Source: Ustilaginoidea virens
Taxonomy: Eukaryota > Ascomycota > Sordariomycetes > Hypocreales > Clavicipitaceae
Assembly: GCF_000687475.1 (NCBI RefSeq)
Contig: NC_057321.1
Coordinates: forward strand, 868,001 to 932,000
Direction: 5' to 3'
Length of the DNA: 64,000 bases
In this document: positions 1-10,766 of the stretch, one piece after another
Layout of the letters: every line of letters begins with the position of its first letter
Numbering within the stretch: the first letter of the stretch is position 1
The notes under the pieces: generated by a model
Database searches by the model: none
Told to the model about the DNA's origin: nothing
Seen by the model: the letters and a program-made list of their open reading frames with translations, nothing else
Program-made: the position numbers and the translations under genes

Positions 1-1
1 C

Positions 2-814
2 CAACGCTCTATGATTAGGGCTTATAGCGCCCAAGGTGTTATTAACAGCAGCAAATTTAACCTCCAGTATTTTATGGTTGACCTACTAGAAGAACAGCGT
101 TCTAAAGGGTCTAATAAGGTGGCTGCTAATAATAACCCCAAGCAGCTTAAGGCTTCTAAGGACTCTAAGAATAAAGGGTCTACTAATGCCGCTTCTACTA
201 ATAATAGCAAGAATAATTCTACTAATAATAGGAAAAAGAAGCAGCAACAGAAGAAGAAACAGGACTCTAGCAGCAATCAGCAAGATGTTAAGGCCTTTAT
301 TATAGGCAACTATAATACCCAGGATACTAATATATCCTATTCCTCTTCTTCTACCACTATATCCACTGATAACCAGCCCTTAGCTATAAGCTATAGTGCT
401 AAATCAGGTGGTAGGACTCCGAAGGATGCCCTCCTTTACAATACAGGCTCTACTTGTCATATTGTTAATGATAAGAAGCATTTCACCACTTTTCACCATT
501 TTGAGAAGGGTGATAAGCCTGTTATTACTACTGGTGGTGGCCCTATTTCCCCTACTGGTTGGGGCACAGCACGATTTACTGTGCTACAGGGCATTAACCC
601 TACGAAATGGGGTATTATAGAGCTTAAGAATGCCCTATATATTCCTACCTTGGATATTAATATTATTAGCGGTGTAAAGCACTATGCCGCTAAAGGGGTA
701 TTAATTAAAAATCAGCTTTGGTCAGCAAGCCATAAATGCATCGGCATTTTTAACTTCGAAAAATACGGCTTTTTCCTTCCACAGAAAGGAATAGACACAC
801 CACTACTGCATTAA
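2..814 (+). pseudogene. Copia-I gag C-terminus and aspartic protease (partial, ends at in-frame stop)
   Basis: This is the 3' part of gag and the protease of a Ty1/Copia retrotransposon; the frame is already open at base 2, so the true start lies outside the window. Counting from the first ATG (base 11), residues about 30-95 are a Lys/Asn/Ser/Gln-rich low-complexity stretch and I see no CCHC knuckle. The protease follows at about residues 140-235, with the site LLYNTGSTCH. The catalytic Asp of the usual DTG/DSG is Asn here (AAT for GAT, a G-to-A change). The frame ends at TAA (812-814) but continues open in the same frame from 815 to 4186, so gag-pol is one polyprotein frame with a single nonsense codon, most simply CAA to TAA. 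The family assignment is firm; that the protease is dead is an inference from the Asn. Confidence 0.85.
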
Positions 815-1048
815 CCTTACAGCCATTATACTAACAATATAGTAGTAGAAGTCCCCAGCCCTACTAACCCTGCTGATTATAGTGATCCTGAGGATACTAC
901 TAATACCCCTATTCCCGCTACTACGACTAGCGATGTTCCTACTACTGCAACTAGTAAGGAACCTATAGAGGCTACTAGCCCTACTACTAACTCTCCCGCT
1001 ATTACGACTAGCGAAGAGCCCGCTATTACGACTAGCGAAAATCCCGTA

Positions 1049-4000
1049 GTGGCTATTAGCCCTACTCCTGCCCCTGTAGCTGCTGATACAGAATATCAGA
1101 AGTTATTACAGTTAGCCGGCATTTGGCATGTACGGCTAGGGCATATAGGTATTCAGCTACTTAAAAAGACTTGTGCTAATACCCCTGGTCTTCCTAACCT
1201 TAATAAGGTTAAAGATGCTGATTTTCGCTGCCTAGCCTGTATACAGGCTAAGAAGGTTAGAAGACCTTCTAAAGATGCGATTCCAAATCCAGCTAAATGC
1301 CTGGATATTATAGAAGGTGATACTTTTGCTATATCACCTATGCCATATAACAAACGACCTGTTGCCCTTATATTAGTAGACAGAAAATCCCGATTCCGCT
1401 GGCTTTACTTACTACCTAATAGGGAAGGCACTATTGTATTTAAAGCATTACAGAGCTTTATACAGAGCCTACAGGTCAGATATGGCAAAACGCCTGTTGA
1501 ATTCCACTATGATGGTGGAAATGAAATCAACAAAATGCTTAGTGATTGGCTTGTCGAACAGGGCATAACTTTTAATACATCTTGCCCCTATATTTACGAA
1601 CAAAACGGCCTAGCTGAGCGGTCCATTAGGGTTATAGCTGATAGACTACGTGCTACTATGGCCTGGTCAAGGCTACCATCTAACCTCTGGTCTGCTGTAA
1701 TTACTGGCGTTGTTATGCTAGTAAATATAACAGCTGTTACTAACAGACCTTCTAGCCCCTATCAGGAGCTACTAAAGGATTACGACCAGATAACACCGGA
1801 GCACTATCCTGACCTTATTAACCTTAGGGCTATTGGAGCAGCTATTGAAGTGCTTATACCACACGAAAAGCGTGTAAAAAGCCGCAAATTAGCGCCCCGT
1901 ACCGAGCCTGGTAGGCTCCTTGCTACTCTAGGTAATAATACCTACCTGGTCTACCTTCTAAAAAAAAAGGTTGTTACTAAAACAACTTTTATCACCTTTA
2001 TCCACCAAAATGAAGGTATTGGCCCTATTTCTAATGGCCTGGAAGGAGACTTTCATAGAGGGCAAAATATAGGTTCAGAGGGGGTATCTAGCAGAGAACC
2101 TGCCATTTTACTGGATGACCTAGAAAGCATTCCTGACCCTACTAACTCTACTAACCTTACTAACATTACTGACACTAATGTTATACCGGATGACCTGGAA
2201 AGCATACCGGACCCTACTAATACTAGCGTTATTAACACTAATGCTACCTTGGATAACCGTCCTATAATACAGTCCCCGGCTACGGCAAAGGATGACCTTA
2301 TAGATATCCTTACTAGCCTTAATCCTACCGATATTGCTAGCCCTGCTGGCCCTGCTGGCCCTGTTGGCCCTGCTGGCCCTGTTGGCCCTGCTGGCCCTGT
2401 TGGCCCTGCTATACCTGCGGGCTCTACTAACCCTACTAGCCCTACCGACTTATTCCCTAATCAGGATTTATACCACCTGATATGGGATTCCTGCTATGCA
2501 GCTAAGCGTAAGCTAGCTAAAAAGGCCCCTGATGGTACGCCTAATAGCTGGAAGGATATACTTCGAAGCCCTGAAAAAGACCTTTGGATAAAGGCATTAT
2601 TTAAGGAATTTGAGCAGTTATTGGATACTAAAGTCTTCCAATTTATTCCTAAGTCTAGCGTTCCTATTGATAGGAAAATTATACGCAATAGGCCTGTTTT
2701 TCGGGTTAAAAAGGATGCTAATAATCAGCCTATAAAATATAAGGCTAGATTAGTGGTCAAGGGTTTTATGCAAGTCGAAGGAAAGGATTTTCAGCATACT
2801 TATGCTTCTACCTCTATCCCACCTACCTGGAGGGTTATACTGGCTTTAGCTGCTAGTAATAATTGGGAAATAGAGCAGATCGACTTTATAGGCGCCTTCC
2901 TAAATAGCGAACTTTCTGAGACTATTTATATGGATATTCCTGATGGATTTCTTGAATTTACAGAGAGCTTATTGCTAACTGATAGTAAGCTTTGGTCTGA
3001 TATTCAACGGCAACGGCTATTAACTTTACTTAAAGAAGCCGGCTTTAATCCCTCTATTAAGCAAGCTATTTTACTAAAGAAGGCCCTATACGGGCTAAAA
3101 CAAGCACCCCGCGAATGGCAACACCGGCTAAAAGACCTGATTTCCAGTGAAGGTTTTTTACCTTTAGCCTCTGATGCTGCCGTCTTTTATAATAAGCAAA
3201 CCAGCACCTTTATCGTTACCTATGTTGACGATTGCCTATTAGTTGGTCCAAATATAACTTATATTAACCAGCTAAAAAGAAAATTTCATAAGGTCTATGC
3301 TATAGAAGACCGCGGTCCGGCTTCCTTCTTCCTAGGCGTACAAATTATACGAAATAGGAAAGAAGGTCTATTGTGGCTACACCAAGCCCAATTTATAGCA
3401 GAGGTCTTAGCTAAATTCGGCTTACAGGATACTAAACCTCAGCTTATTCCACTTCAACCAGGGATTCTAAATGAATCTAGTGGAAAAGATCTTAGCCCTA
3501 CTGATCAGAGCCTTTATCAGAGCCTTACTGGCACTATAATGTGGCTTATGATGATAACTAGGCCCGACCTAGCATTTCCTATCCAATACCTTTCTCGGTT
3601 TATGTCGAAAGCAACTAATGTGCATCTAAATGCTGCAAAAGGCAGCTTTAGTTACCTTAAAGGCACTGAGAACCTAGCTATTTGCTTTAGTGCTACTAAA
3701 AGCAACCAACAGCCTATTATAGCCGCTTATTCTGATAGCGACTTTGCTGGCTGTAAAGAAACCTCTAAATCTACTGGAGGCTTCCTGACTACTATTAATA
3801 GTGGTCCTATTAGCTGGCGTTCTAAGCGAGCCTCTTTAGTAGTGCTATCTACTTTAGAAGCTGAATCTGATGCATTACTTGAGACTATCCGCGAGGTACA
3901 GTGGCTTTCTAACCTTTGTAAGGAGCTAGAAATTGATATTTTACGCCCTATACCGCTATACTGCGATAACCAGGGCTCCATTTCAAATTCTAACGACCCT

Positions 4001-4186
4001 AATCAGCACGCTCGCACTAAGCATACGCTATTAAAATTCCGGTATATTAGGGAGCAAGCCCAGCTGGGCTTGGTTAAAATTACCTATTTACCTACTAATA
4101 GTATGCCTGCTGACGGTCTTACGAAGCCACTGCCGGGCCCTAAATTTACTAGGTTCCGCGAGTTACTAGGTCTTAGGGCCTGCTAA
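1049..4186 (+). CDS. pol: Copia-I pol: integrase, reverse transcriptase, RNase H (1045 aa, uninterrupted)
   Basis: Pol part of a Ty1/Copia polyprotein, making cDNA and integrating it. Residues 26-65 are the integrase zinc-binding segment (H27, H32, C61, C64). The integrase core follows with a DDE triad at D91, D155 (HYDGGNE) and E190 (NGLAER). A Pro/Ala/Gly-rich linker covers 350-465. The reverse transcriptase spans about 525-770, with IDFIGAFLN at 611-619, KALYGLKQAP at 678-687 and the catalytic YVDD at 725-728. RNase H covers about 890-1030, with D896/D898 in YSDSDFAG, TLEAES at 935-940, YCDNQGS at 971-977 and the terminal ADGLTK. The listed start is a GTG only because the frame is open from 815; the natural protein is the gag-pol polyprotein. 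All key pol residues look intact, unlike every other element here. No 5' LTR is in the window. Confidence 0.93.
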   Translation: MAISPTPAPVAADTEYQKLLQLAGIWHVRLGHIGIQLLKKTCANTPGLPNLNKVKDADFRCLACIQAKKVRRPSKDAIPNPAKCLDIIEGDTFAISPMPYNKRPVALILVDRKSRFRWLYLLPNREGTIVFKALQSFIQSLQVRYGKTPVEFHYDGGNEINKMLSDWLVEQGITFNTSCPYIYEQNGLAERSIRVIADRLRATMAWSRLPSNLWSAVITGVVMLVNITAVTNRPSSPYQELLKDYDQITPEHYPDLINLRAIGAAIEVLIPHEKRVKSRKLAPRTEPGRLLATLGNNTYLVYLLKKKVVTKTTFITFIHQNEGIGPISNGLEGDFHRGQNIGSEGVSSREPAILLDDLESIPDPTNSTNLTNITDTNVIPDDLESIPDPTNTSVINTNATLDNRPIIQSPATAKDDLIDILTSLNPTDIASPAGPAGPVGPAGPVGPAGPVGPAIPAGSTNPTSPTDLFPNQDLYHLIWDSCYAAKRKLAKKAPDGTPNSWKDILRSPEKDLWIKALFKEFEQLLDTKVFQFIPKSSVPIDRKIIRNRPVFRVKKDANNQPIKYKARLVVKGFMQVEGKDFQHTYASTSIPPTWRVILALAASNNWEIEQIDFIGAFLNSELSETIYMDIPDGFLEFTESLLLTDSKLWSDIQRQRLLTLLKEAGFNPSIKQAILLKKALYGLKQAPREWQHRLKDLISSEGFLPLASDAAVFYNKQTSTFIVTYVDDCLLVGPNITYINQLKRKFHKVYAIEDRGPASFFLGVQIIRNRKEGLLWLHQAQFIAEVLAKFGLQDTKPQLIPLQPGILNESSGKDLSPTDQSLYQSLTGTIMWLMMITRPDLAFPIQYLSRFMSKATNVHLNAAKGSFSYLKGTENLAICFSATKSNQQPIIAAYSDSDFAGCKETSKSTGGFLTTINSGPISWRSKRASLVVLSTLEAESDALLETIREVQWLSNLCKELEIDILRPIPLYCDNQGSISNSNDPNQHARTKHTLLKFRYIREQAQLGLVKITYLPTNSMPADGLTKPLPGPKFTRFRELLGLRAC
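2341..2412 (+). repeat. Gly-Pro-Ala/Val coding minisatellite in Copia-I pol linker
   Basis: Tandem units reading cctgctggccctgttggc encode alternating PAGPVG repeats at residues about 432-457, between integrase and reverse transcriptase. The array is in frame and gives a collagen-like linker. It resembles slippage expansion in a spacer under weak constraint. Confidence 0.8.
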
Positions 4187-4300
4187 CTTATACTAACTTA
4201 CTTTTACTAAGGTTTTTCTTATGTTTTTCCTTAGCACTTTTTACTGCATTTTCTTTCCCTATCCTTTATACGATTAGCTTGCTACTACAGTAGCTAATCA

Positions 4301-4307
4301 GAGGGGG
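4301..4307 (+). other. Copia-I polypurine tract
   Basis: The purine run GAGGGGG directly precedes the LTR start TGTTAAAATCC, the normal place of the plus-strand primer of an LTR retrotransposon. Confidence 0.75.
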
Positions 4308-4992
4308 TGTTAAAATCCTATAGTAGCCTACTAGGCTGCTGGCCTTATGCCCTACTGGCCTACTAACCTTCTGGCCCTTATACCGCCTCTTGGACTTACG
4401 GTAGTCTTACCAACCTTAGGCCTTTGCCTTTTACCTTAGGATTTTCAGTAGATTATTTACTGTATATCAAGTAAGGTAGGCCTTATTAAAAAAGGTGTGG
4501 CATTGCTAAATTAGCGTGGTTGCCTACTAGCGTGGTGGCGGCCTACTAGCGTGGTGTGGCATTGCTAAATTAGCGTGGTGGCCTACTAGCGTGGTGGCTA
4601 GTCCACTAGTATGGTGGTTAGTCATTAGCGTGGTGACTAGTTACTAGTGCGGTGGTTAGGGTGGTTGGAAAGGCTGGATATAGTGGGGCTGCTGACGTAT
4701 TATATACGTGGCATAGCGAGCATTACGGGGAGCTTTCTTACTGGCTTCCCTGGATGCCTAGGCCCACCCCTCCTTCGTGTATATATAGGATAGCTTTCCC
4801 CCTTCTTTCTAGATAGTAGAAGGGTAGCACAATCGAGTCTGTTAATGCACTATATGCCTCTTAACTCCCACCTTCCCTGCGTTTCTGGTTATCTTATATT
4901 TGCCTTGCCTTTATACTTGCCCTGCTTTATAGCACTTGTATAGTCTTAGGACTTGGTGAAAAATCTAGTATTTATACTAAGATTAGTTCACA
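4308..4992 (+). repeat. Copia-I 3' LTR
   Basis: Starts TGTTAAAATCC right after the polypurine tract. The right end is less certain: I place it at TTAGTTCACA near 4992 because it ends in CA, but no duplication can be checked. It holds a TATA-like tatatata near 4780 and degenerate subrepeats built on 'ctagcgtggtgg' at about 4495-4680. The first part is related to the ends of the larger solo LTRs at 7661-8585 and 47694-48679, so these belong to one LTR superfamily. Confidence 0.75.
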
Positions 4993-5063
4993 GGTCGCAG
5001 ACAGTCTTATGCCATCTAGCTAGCTAGTAAGGCTCTGCTTTTATAGTGACCTTAAGAATTGCA

Positions 5064-5599
5064 ATATACACGAAGGAGGGGTAGGCCCAGGCATCCAGGG
5101 AAGCCAGTAAGAGGGAAGGAGGGGTAGGCCCAGGCATCCAGGGAAGCCAGTAAGAGGGCTCCCCGTAATGCTCGCTATGATACGTTAGCAACCCCGCTAT
5201 ATCTGACCTTTCCAACCACCCTAACCACCGCACTAGTAATTAGTCACCGCACTAGTAACTAGCCACCACGCTAGTGACTAACCACCACACTAGTAGACTA
5301 GCCACCACGCTAGTAGGCCACCACGCTAATTTAGCAATGCCACACCACGCTAGTAGGCCGCCACCACGCTAGTAGGCAACCACGCTAATTTAGCAATGCC
5401 ACACCTTTTTAACAAGGCCTACCTTAAGGCCTACCTTGCTTGATATACAGTAAATAATCCACTGAAAATCCTTAAGGTAAAAGGCAAAGGCCTAAGGTAA
5501 TGCTATCATAAGTCCAAGAGGCGGTATAAGGGCTAGAAGGTCAGTAGGCCAGTAGGGCATTAGGCCAGCAGCCTAATAGGCTACTATAGGATTTTAACA
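5064..5599 (-). repeat. Inverted Copia-I LTR fragment
   Basis: Reverse complement of roughly the first 480 bases of the LTR at 4308, ending at 5599 with GGATTTTAACA. It lacks the LTR 3' part. A 43-bp segment (about 5072-5158, gaaggaggggtaggcccagg...) is present twice in tandem here but once in the neighbouring LTR. With the 4308 LTR it forms a head-to-head inverted repeat with arms near 0.5 kb. It cuts off Copia-II copy A at 5600. Confidence 0.8.
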
Positions 5600-7248
5600 G
5601 TTGTTCTATTCCAACAGTGCAAATAAAATTGCTCCGTACTCTCATTTTCGAAATGGCTCTTAACTTTACAGACCATATCGTTAAAAATAAGGGTATCGCG
5701 AATACATTTAATATTATCAAAGTAATAGGTCTCAGCATCGCCGATAAGCATGATTTGGAAGGCTCTAGCTAATGCATTATCGGGCAATCCTAGTAGGCGG
5801 CACTTGCTCTTGAAGGATATAACCTTTAGTACAAAAAAATCATCCATTTCGCCGCTATATCTATCCTCTGTACGATAGCTGCGTAAGAGGTCAGATATCT
5901 TCTTTAATATATCATTAAACCCGGTTCGGGAATGATCTTCTTGGCTAAACCCTTTTCGGATATGATCTTCTTAGGGGTATTCCGGAGGGTATTCCGGAAC
6001 GGCTTATCGGTAGCCTTACGGTAGGCTGGCGGGATCTCTAGCTGGGTTATCCCATAACCCAGGTCGGTCTGGGTTTACCGGTCCTCCCATTAAGACGGTC
6101 CATTCATCGGCCTAGGTAGGCCGATATTGACGGGAAGGGCTAGGTGCCGTGCCTATTTTTGGCATTATCGGATGAGGCGTTTGGGCCTGCGGGCCGCGAT
6201 ACCGCGATTCGTAATATCTAGTGTCAGGGGCGGAATTAGCGTTGGCTTAGAGGGTATCATCGTCGGGGTCCTCTATTGAAGGAAGCACATCATCGGGGCC
6301 TATGACCCGACCTCTATTAGGCATACTATAACCTTAAGGGGCATTGAGATAGCCGCCTCGGCTAGGGGTATAATCCCTAGGGTGATATATTCGGTCGGGT
6401 CGGTCTTGTGGGCTATAATCATCGGCCGTTGCATATTATTGATAGCGGGAGCTTTCCCCTATTTCGAATAGCGGCCTATTATAAATAGGCGTCTTCCCTT
6501 TTGGTTGTTAGGACCGGCCCCTTTCTTCATCAGTAGGGGCAGGGGCAGGGGCATGAGGCTTCTTCGATGTAGAGAGGGGGACGATAGGTTGTTATGACTG
6601 TGATCGTGCCATTAGTGTTGCGAAGTCCCTTAGCGATAATAGGGCTTATAAGTGCCGTAGCGAGAGCCTTGGCGAGGGTATTCGCACAACCGTTGTGGGT
6701 GCTCGTGATGATGATGATTGTCGTGATGGGGGCCTTATGCGTATGTGTGAGGGCGTGTTTTGACGCATTTATATCTCTTTCTCGGTATTACCAATGGGTA
6801 GTAAGGCTTCCCTAGTAGGGTTGAGCCGGGATAGGAATACATTACGAGCGAATTGCCGGGTTATTTCCTCTTGAGGCCATTGTGGGTTTTATTGCTGTTG
6901 AAGGCATTTAAGGAGGGTTAGTGTTGTTAGGGAACCCGATGCTCTAATGTATACGCCGCGTTCCCGTAATGTTGAACGGAAATGCCGTAGAACCTAGTTA
7001 TTAATACGGCCGAATAGGGCTTCATTCTACTCGCTATAATCCTCGCGGAATTGTTCCCAAAGGTCATCATCCAGGTGAGTGTTTTCCTTATAGGTATCTA
7101 TAAGGAAGGCGATACGGTTGTGTAGCTATACATCCGTGGCATTATCAGGGTCGATAGGCTCTACCGCGTTAGGCCAATTATCATTAAAGAGTGAGGCAAA
7201 TCGTTGTATCCTCTTAGGTAGCTCTTATGGCTATTGTAATGAGGCCAT
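5600..7248 (-). pseudogene. Copia-II copy A gag (truncated, RIP-degraded)
   Basis: Gag of the second Copia family. The ATG is at 7248-7246 (MASL...), about 20 bp after a poly-G/poly-C tract that lies at the same place in all four copies of this family. The reading contains FASLFNDNWP-type sequence and, near the cut at 5600-5850, the well conserved gag segment SFKSKCRLLGLPDNA, which is shared with copies B, C and D. Many internal TAG/TAA codons replace Gln/Trp. Protease and everything downstream is missing because the inverted Copia-I LTR ends here. About 380 bp of untranslated leader (7249-7627) separate gag from its 5' LTR. Confidence 0.8.
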
Positions 7249-7660
7249 GGTGTTGAGAAGAGGGTTTGAAGAGGGGGGGGGGGGATATATTGCAAGGAGT
7301 ATAAGACTCCCTCTTGTAAGGAGTATAAGATTTGAGAAGGCTTTTACCTGTAGTGGTAGGGTAAAAGAAAGAAAGGGGTAGAATAGGAAGAGGTCATAAA
7401 TCGTTCTTCCTAAATGCTGAGGATATCTTTAAAGATCGTGATATTCAGTATATTTTATTCTTCCTCGTGATAGACGAGGGGAAGGAGAGGTTACAAATCG
7501 TTCTCCCTCTGGTTAGTATAGCTGAGATTGCTCGACTGCCTCTTTGTAGTTAGTATCTTGCTAATCTGTGATGCACCGTTCCTTGCGGGATATTATCCTG
7601 TGAGTGGTGGTTATTACTACTAATCAGTGTTGATATAAACTCGGTATACCTAGTTGTACG

Positions 7661-8585
7661 TATTACAATTCTGAGGGCAAATATAAAGTGAAGCCGGTAT
7701 AAGACAAGACAGATATAAATAACCAGAAACGCAGGAAAGGTGAAAAGAGTTAAGAGGCATATAGTGCATTAACAAGTTCGATTGTGCTACCCTTCTACTA
7801 TCTAAAAAGAAGGGGAAAAGCTATCCTAAATATATCCAAGAGAGAAGGTAGGCCCAGGCATCCAAGGTAGCCAGTAAGAGAGCTCCTTGTAATACCCATT
7901 ATACCACAATATATCCAGCCTTACCATATATTTAAAAATAAGGTCTGATACTTCATATTAAGCCTTACCAAATATTTTAAATAATGCCCGGTATGCCACG
8001 TAATATCCAGCCGTATTAAATATTTTAAATAATGCCCGGTGTGCCACGTAATATCCAGCCGTATTAAATATTTTAAATAATACCAAGTGTGCCACGTAAT
8101 ATCCAGCCGTATTAAATATCTTTTAAATAAGGCCCGGTGTGCCCACGTAATATCCGGGCATATTAAATATTTTTAAATAAGGCCCGGTGTGCCCACGTAA
8201 TATCCGGCCGTATTAAATATTTTTAAATAAGGCCCGGTGTGCCCACGTAATATCCGGCCGTATTAAATATTTTTAAATAAGGCCCGGTGTGCTCACGTAA
8301 TATCCGGCCGTATTAAATATTTTAAATAAGGCCCGGTACGTCATATGCCGCCTTACCATATATTTTAAAAAATAAGGCCTGATACGTCATATCAAGCCTT
8401 ACCAAAAATAAGGCCCGATAGAGGCCTACCTTATTTGGTATACAGTACTAATCCACTGAAAATCCGGAAGGTAAACGGTAACAGCACAAGATTGGTAAGA
8501 CTACCGTAAGTCCGGTGGGACAGTCGTAAGTCCAAGAGACGGTGGAAGGGCCAGCAGTCTAGTAGACTACCGTAGGATTTTAACA
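7661..8585 (-). repeat. Large solo LTR (925 bp) inside Copia-II LTR
   Basis: Bounded by TATTACAATTCTG (a G-to-A form of TGTTACAATTC) and GGATTTTAACA. It interrupts a Copia-II LTR, with TACG on both sides (4 bp visible). It is closely similar over its length to the solo LTR at 47694-48679, and its TGTTAAAATCC end (minus strand) is shared with Copia-I. Confidence 0.85.
7950..8340. repeat. About 50-bp tandem array within the large LTR
   Basis: Repeated unit of about 50 bp with the core 'cacgtaatatccggccg' followed by 'tattaaatattttt', alternating with 'aataaggcccggtgtgcc'. About seven units are recognisable. The same array is present in the second copy at about 48000-48430. Confidence 0.85.
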
Positions 8586-8905
8586 TACGTAGGGTCGCGC
8601 GCGTGGTATCAGGTACCGTGAGGTCACGAAGCAATAGATTCTATTGCTTTACTTATGACTACTATCTCAAAGGAAAGAAAAGAAGCAAAAGAGGGTAATT
8701 ACACGATATGGCCTTTTTGTGCGTGCCGTGGTCACGTGCATCGGCGCGGTCGGGCCGGGCTGCCCGCGTGCCCTACCGGGCTCAGGGGCACAGGGGTAAA
8801 AGGGGCAAAAGTGGCCACATCGTGCGCAACGGGTGTGCGCGGCACATCCGTCGCAATGTGCCCAATTGGTGCCCAATTGGGCACCTTGCGACAGCGATTC
8901 CGACA

Positions 8906-9128
8906 TCTTTAACTTCCACCTTTAGTACCGGCCTAGCTTATAAGCCTAATGCCCTAATGCACTCTTACGACAGGAGTAAGAGGCAGATAGTATGGCACTA
9001 AGGTTTAGCTAAGTCTTTTAACCATTCTTTATCTCTACTATAGAGGCAGACCCAATAGAGGTCTAGCTAAACCCGATAGGAGATCGACCGACTATAAACC
9101 TAAATATAATAGAGGATATACTGATAGC
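8906..9128 (+). pseudogene. Old Gypsy-II, left piece (end of RNase H / linker)
   Basis: RIP-degraded plus-strand gypsy sequence reading ALLRQE-type residues and then IIEDILIA at the break. The frame continues after the Gypsy-I insertion at 30541. Its left edge abuts the Copia-II LTR end at 8905, so the original 5' part of the element is lost from the window. Confidence 0.7.
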
Positions 9129-9381
9129 TGTTACGAGCTCGGGCTACGCCCGCGCTATAATGTGGCTAGGACTCGGGCTGCGCCCGTGCCTAGCCTAGGT
9201 AGGGTTATATGAGTCAGCGGCACGGGGTCACAGGACTACGCTAGGACCCTGACCCGTGCTAACGTATGGTTAAATAGACTATCGAGAGGCCCTTATTCGG
9301 GTCCTCTCTCTTTCCTCCTTAGTCTATTTAATATATTTATTCGACGCCTATTCGCAATAGCCCTAGGGCCAGTCCTTTACA
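9129..9381 (+). repeat. Gypsy-I 5' LTR
   Basis: TGTTACGAGCTCGGG...CCTTTACA, 253 bp. It contains paired 'gggctacgcccg' and 'gggctgcgcccg' motifs and the tract ggtcctctctctttcctcc. Confidence 0.9.
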
Positions 9382-9699
9382 TTTAAATAGACTCTCTTAG
9401 CCTTACTATTATAACCTTATATTATAGAGCTAATAATGCAGGCTATATAAGATATCGAGATAAGTATACCTGGAGAAACGGGCCCAGACAACCCGAGACT
9501 ATAACGGCCCTAACGTAATATATATACCCGAGTGGAGTAGCTCGCAATAGGGTTATAATATATAGAGGCGCAGATGCAGACTAACGTGCAATACCTTACT
9601 GCTATTACCGCTTTGCTGTAGACCCTTCTCGCGAATTAGTTAAATAGCTCTTAAAATGCCACCCAATTGGCCCTAGTCGTATAATAGAATGACCCCCTC

Positions 9700-10179
9700 C
9701 CTATTGCTTAAGATACCTAGCTAAAGTATAAGCCGATCCCGATGGGGGACCCCTTTAATAGCAAAAAGGCTATATTTATAGCCTGGCGGACCTTTATGTA
9801 ATATAAGCTCGAGGTCGATAAGGACTTTATTAGAGATAAGAAGACCTAATAGATGTTTATCTTTTAGAACCTATTATCTACAGTCTAATTATAGGTTGCG
9901 GCCTTCTTTAAAAATAGTGCGGCTTACGATTATAATATAACGAAGTTTTTTAAGTACCTCTAATATCTCTTTAAGGACCTACACCGGTAGGATCGCACTA
10001 TTACTAAGCTTAAGTACTCTTTATGCTAGGGCCTGAAGGAACCTTTTGCCGCCTTCTTTATGCGATTCGAGGAAAAACTTATGCTTATAGGCGGTCTTAG
10101 TTAGCCCGAGGAAATTAAGCTAGAATATCTCTAATCGGCGCTTAATACTCGTATAGCTAATAAGATTATTAGCCTTAGG
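9700..10179 (+). pseudogene. Gypsy-I gag, first part
   Basis: Broken plus-strand frame with recognisable gypsy gag core sequence: GDPFNSKKAIF, then KLKYSL, then LKEPFAAFFMRFEEKL and NKIISLR. Stops are TAG/TAA at expected Gln/Trp positions. The frame stops at 10179 at the LINE target site and resumes at 24237 (residues after SLR), where a degraded zinc-knuckle-like segment follows near 24450-24520. Confidence 0.75.
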
Positions 10180-10263
10180 ACCTCGGTACCGGCGCGAATA
10201 CACCCCTAAAACAGTCAAAAAGTTGCTAAATCAATCCCTCACCTCGTCTTACCCCATCCGCCG

Positions 10264-10766
10264 ATGGCGCATCGGCACCGGGAGGAAGGCGCGGTCGAGG
10301 CGGCGGAAATTATAGACTTAGACGGAGGAAACAGGGGTGGACTCGAGTCGAGCCACCATAACCACCGTGTCACTATCGCTAACGACAATCACGGACGAAT
10401 CAGCGGCAACGTCGCATAAACTAATATAGGAACCCGAGAAGAAACCGAATTGCTTGAACAATATTACCAAAAGATCGCAGACTATATCCCGGCAGCTACA
10501 CTAGGAAATGTGTGGAATGCTATCACTAGCCTAGTCGATAGCATTAAATGCATTAACCGAACCAATCCCGCCCCGAATCCGAACTCGAACCTCATTACGA
10601 CTAATAATCTGGAAAAAGTAGTAGAGAGCGCTATAAATAAAGCTTTTGCCTTAAAGACCCCCTCTGGAACGACCTGGGCCAGTATCGCTGCCAAAGGCAT
10701 ACTAACGACTGCACCACCCAGACCGACCACCTTACTTGTACCGCCGAGAATCTACTGTGAAATAAT
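10264..10766 (+). pseudogene. LINE ORF1, N-terminal part
   Basis: First in-frame ATG at 10264 (MAHRHREEGAVEAAE). The frame has one TAA (10417) before EQYYQKIADYIPAA and then AFALKTPSGTTWASIAAKG, typical of Tad ORF1 just upstream of the RNA-binding part. The frame is cut by Copia-II copy B at YCEI|M and resumes with IKGDS at 18032. This is the RNA-binding, gag-like protein of the LINE. Confidence 0.75.

Larger units (their letters stand above)
7628..8905 (-). repeat. Copia-II copy A 5' LTR, split by a solo LTR
   Basis: The plus-strand left end TGTTGATATAAAC is at 7628 and the other terminus GATTCCGACA ends at 8905. It is broken at 7660 by another LTR and resumes at 8586 (tacgtagggtcgcgcgcg). 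Without the insert it matches the 331-344-bp LTRs of copies B, C and D. It carries a tandem form of the LTR palindrome (gcccaattggtgcccaattgggc). Short ORFs over this GC-rich LTR are not genes. Confidence 0.85.

Noticed and set aside
6594..6815. 73-residue hydrophobic ORF
   Set aside because: Opposite strand of Copia-II copy A gag; no homolog in the other gag copies.
7950..8340. Regular repeats considered as a CRISPR array
   Set aside because: Units are contiguous without unique spacers, inside an LTR of a eukaryotic element.
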